Below, piece after piece: positions 15,617 to 15,650 of a DNA stretch of 15,650 nucleotides. The notes beneath the pieces are model-generated. The model ran no database searches and had not been told where the DNA came from. It saw only the letters and a program-made list of their open reading frames with translations. This DNA is from JBCDBL01 sp039183635 (GTDB lineage: Bacteria > Pseudomonadota > Alphaproteobacteria > Caulobacterales > Parvularculaceae), in NCBI GenBank assembly GCA_039183635.1, contig JBCDBL010000105.1, forward strand, positions 1 through 15,650, in the 5' to 3' direction. Numbering within the stretch: position 1 is the stretch's first letter; each line of letters starts with the position of its first letter. The position numbers and the translations under genes are program-made.

Positions 15617-15650
15617 AACTGTCCATTATTTAAGCAGCTCTTTTGGCAGA
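15617..15650. other. Short tail after the last gene
   Basis: These 34 bases contain no terminator hairpin. On the minus strand 15650 to 15630 reads SAKRAA followed by a stop, which could be the end of a convergent gene lying beyond the window, but six codons cannot establish that. Confidence 0.2.

Overview
The window looks like chromosomal DNA of an alphaproteobacterium. The order is not certain, but the gene families fit Caulobacterales, Hyphomonadales, Parvularculales or Sphingomonadales. The reasons are two TonB-dependent receptors (one of the TIGR01782-like Xanthomonas/Caulobacter type), a FecI/FecR pair, moderately GC-rich genes with more AT-rich gaps, and acyl-CoA and aldehyde catabolic genes of the kind common in these heterotrophs. 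No rRNA, tRNA, CRISPR array, transposase or phage gene was seen.

Layout. Positions 1-401 hold the 5' end of a TonB-dependent receptor on the minus strand. A 625-base gap with dyad symmetries follows. Next, on the plus strand, come an ECF sigma factor (1027-1524), a FecR-like anti-sigma regulator overlapping it by 8 bases (1517-2509), and a TonB-dependent receptor with an N-terminal STN signalling domain (2684-5206). These three form a complete FecA/FecI/FecR-type cell-surface signalling unit. An 859-base gap (5207-6065) holds a hairpin, a 173-bp inverted-repeat element with two covarying inner hairpins, and a perfect 14-bp palindrome. The rest is one plus-strand block: an ABC ATPase (6066-6968), a 1121-residue ABC-2 permease with a periplasmic M1-peptidase-like domain (6972-10337), a PuuC-like aldehyde dehydrogenase (10398-11906), a double-VOC protein (12016-12891), a FadB/FadJ-like protein (12906-14489) and an alpha-methylacyl-CoA racemase (14501-15616).

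How it may work together (inference). The receptor/FecR/sigma unit would sense and import a scarce outer-membrane ligand. The downstream block could export or modify a compound (ABC pair) and oxidise an aldehyde and an alpha-methyl-branched acyl-CoA (aldehyde dehydrogenase, hydratase, racemase). No ligand or substrate can be named from sequence alone.

The most unusual theme is that several enzymes keep the family fold but have lost key parts. The M1 domain lacks HExxH and the distal Glu. The FadB-like protein has intact hydratase glutamates but a collapsed NAD-binding dehydrogenase half. The aldehyde dehydrogenase has a normal catalytic centre but a rewritten C-terminal motif. The VOC protein seems to lack its first metal-binding His. 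The racemase and ABC ATPase look fully intact. There is no obvious frameshift, so these changes look like specialisation rather than decay.
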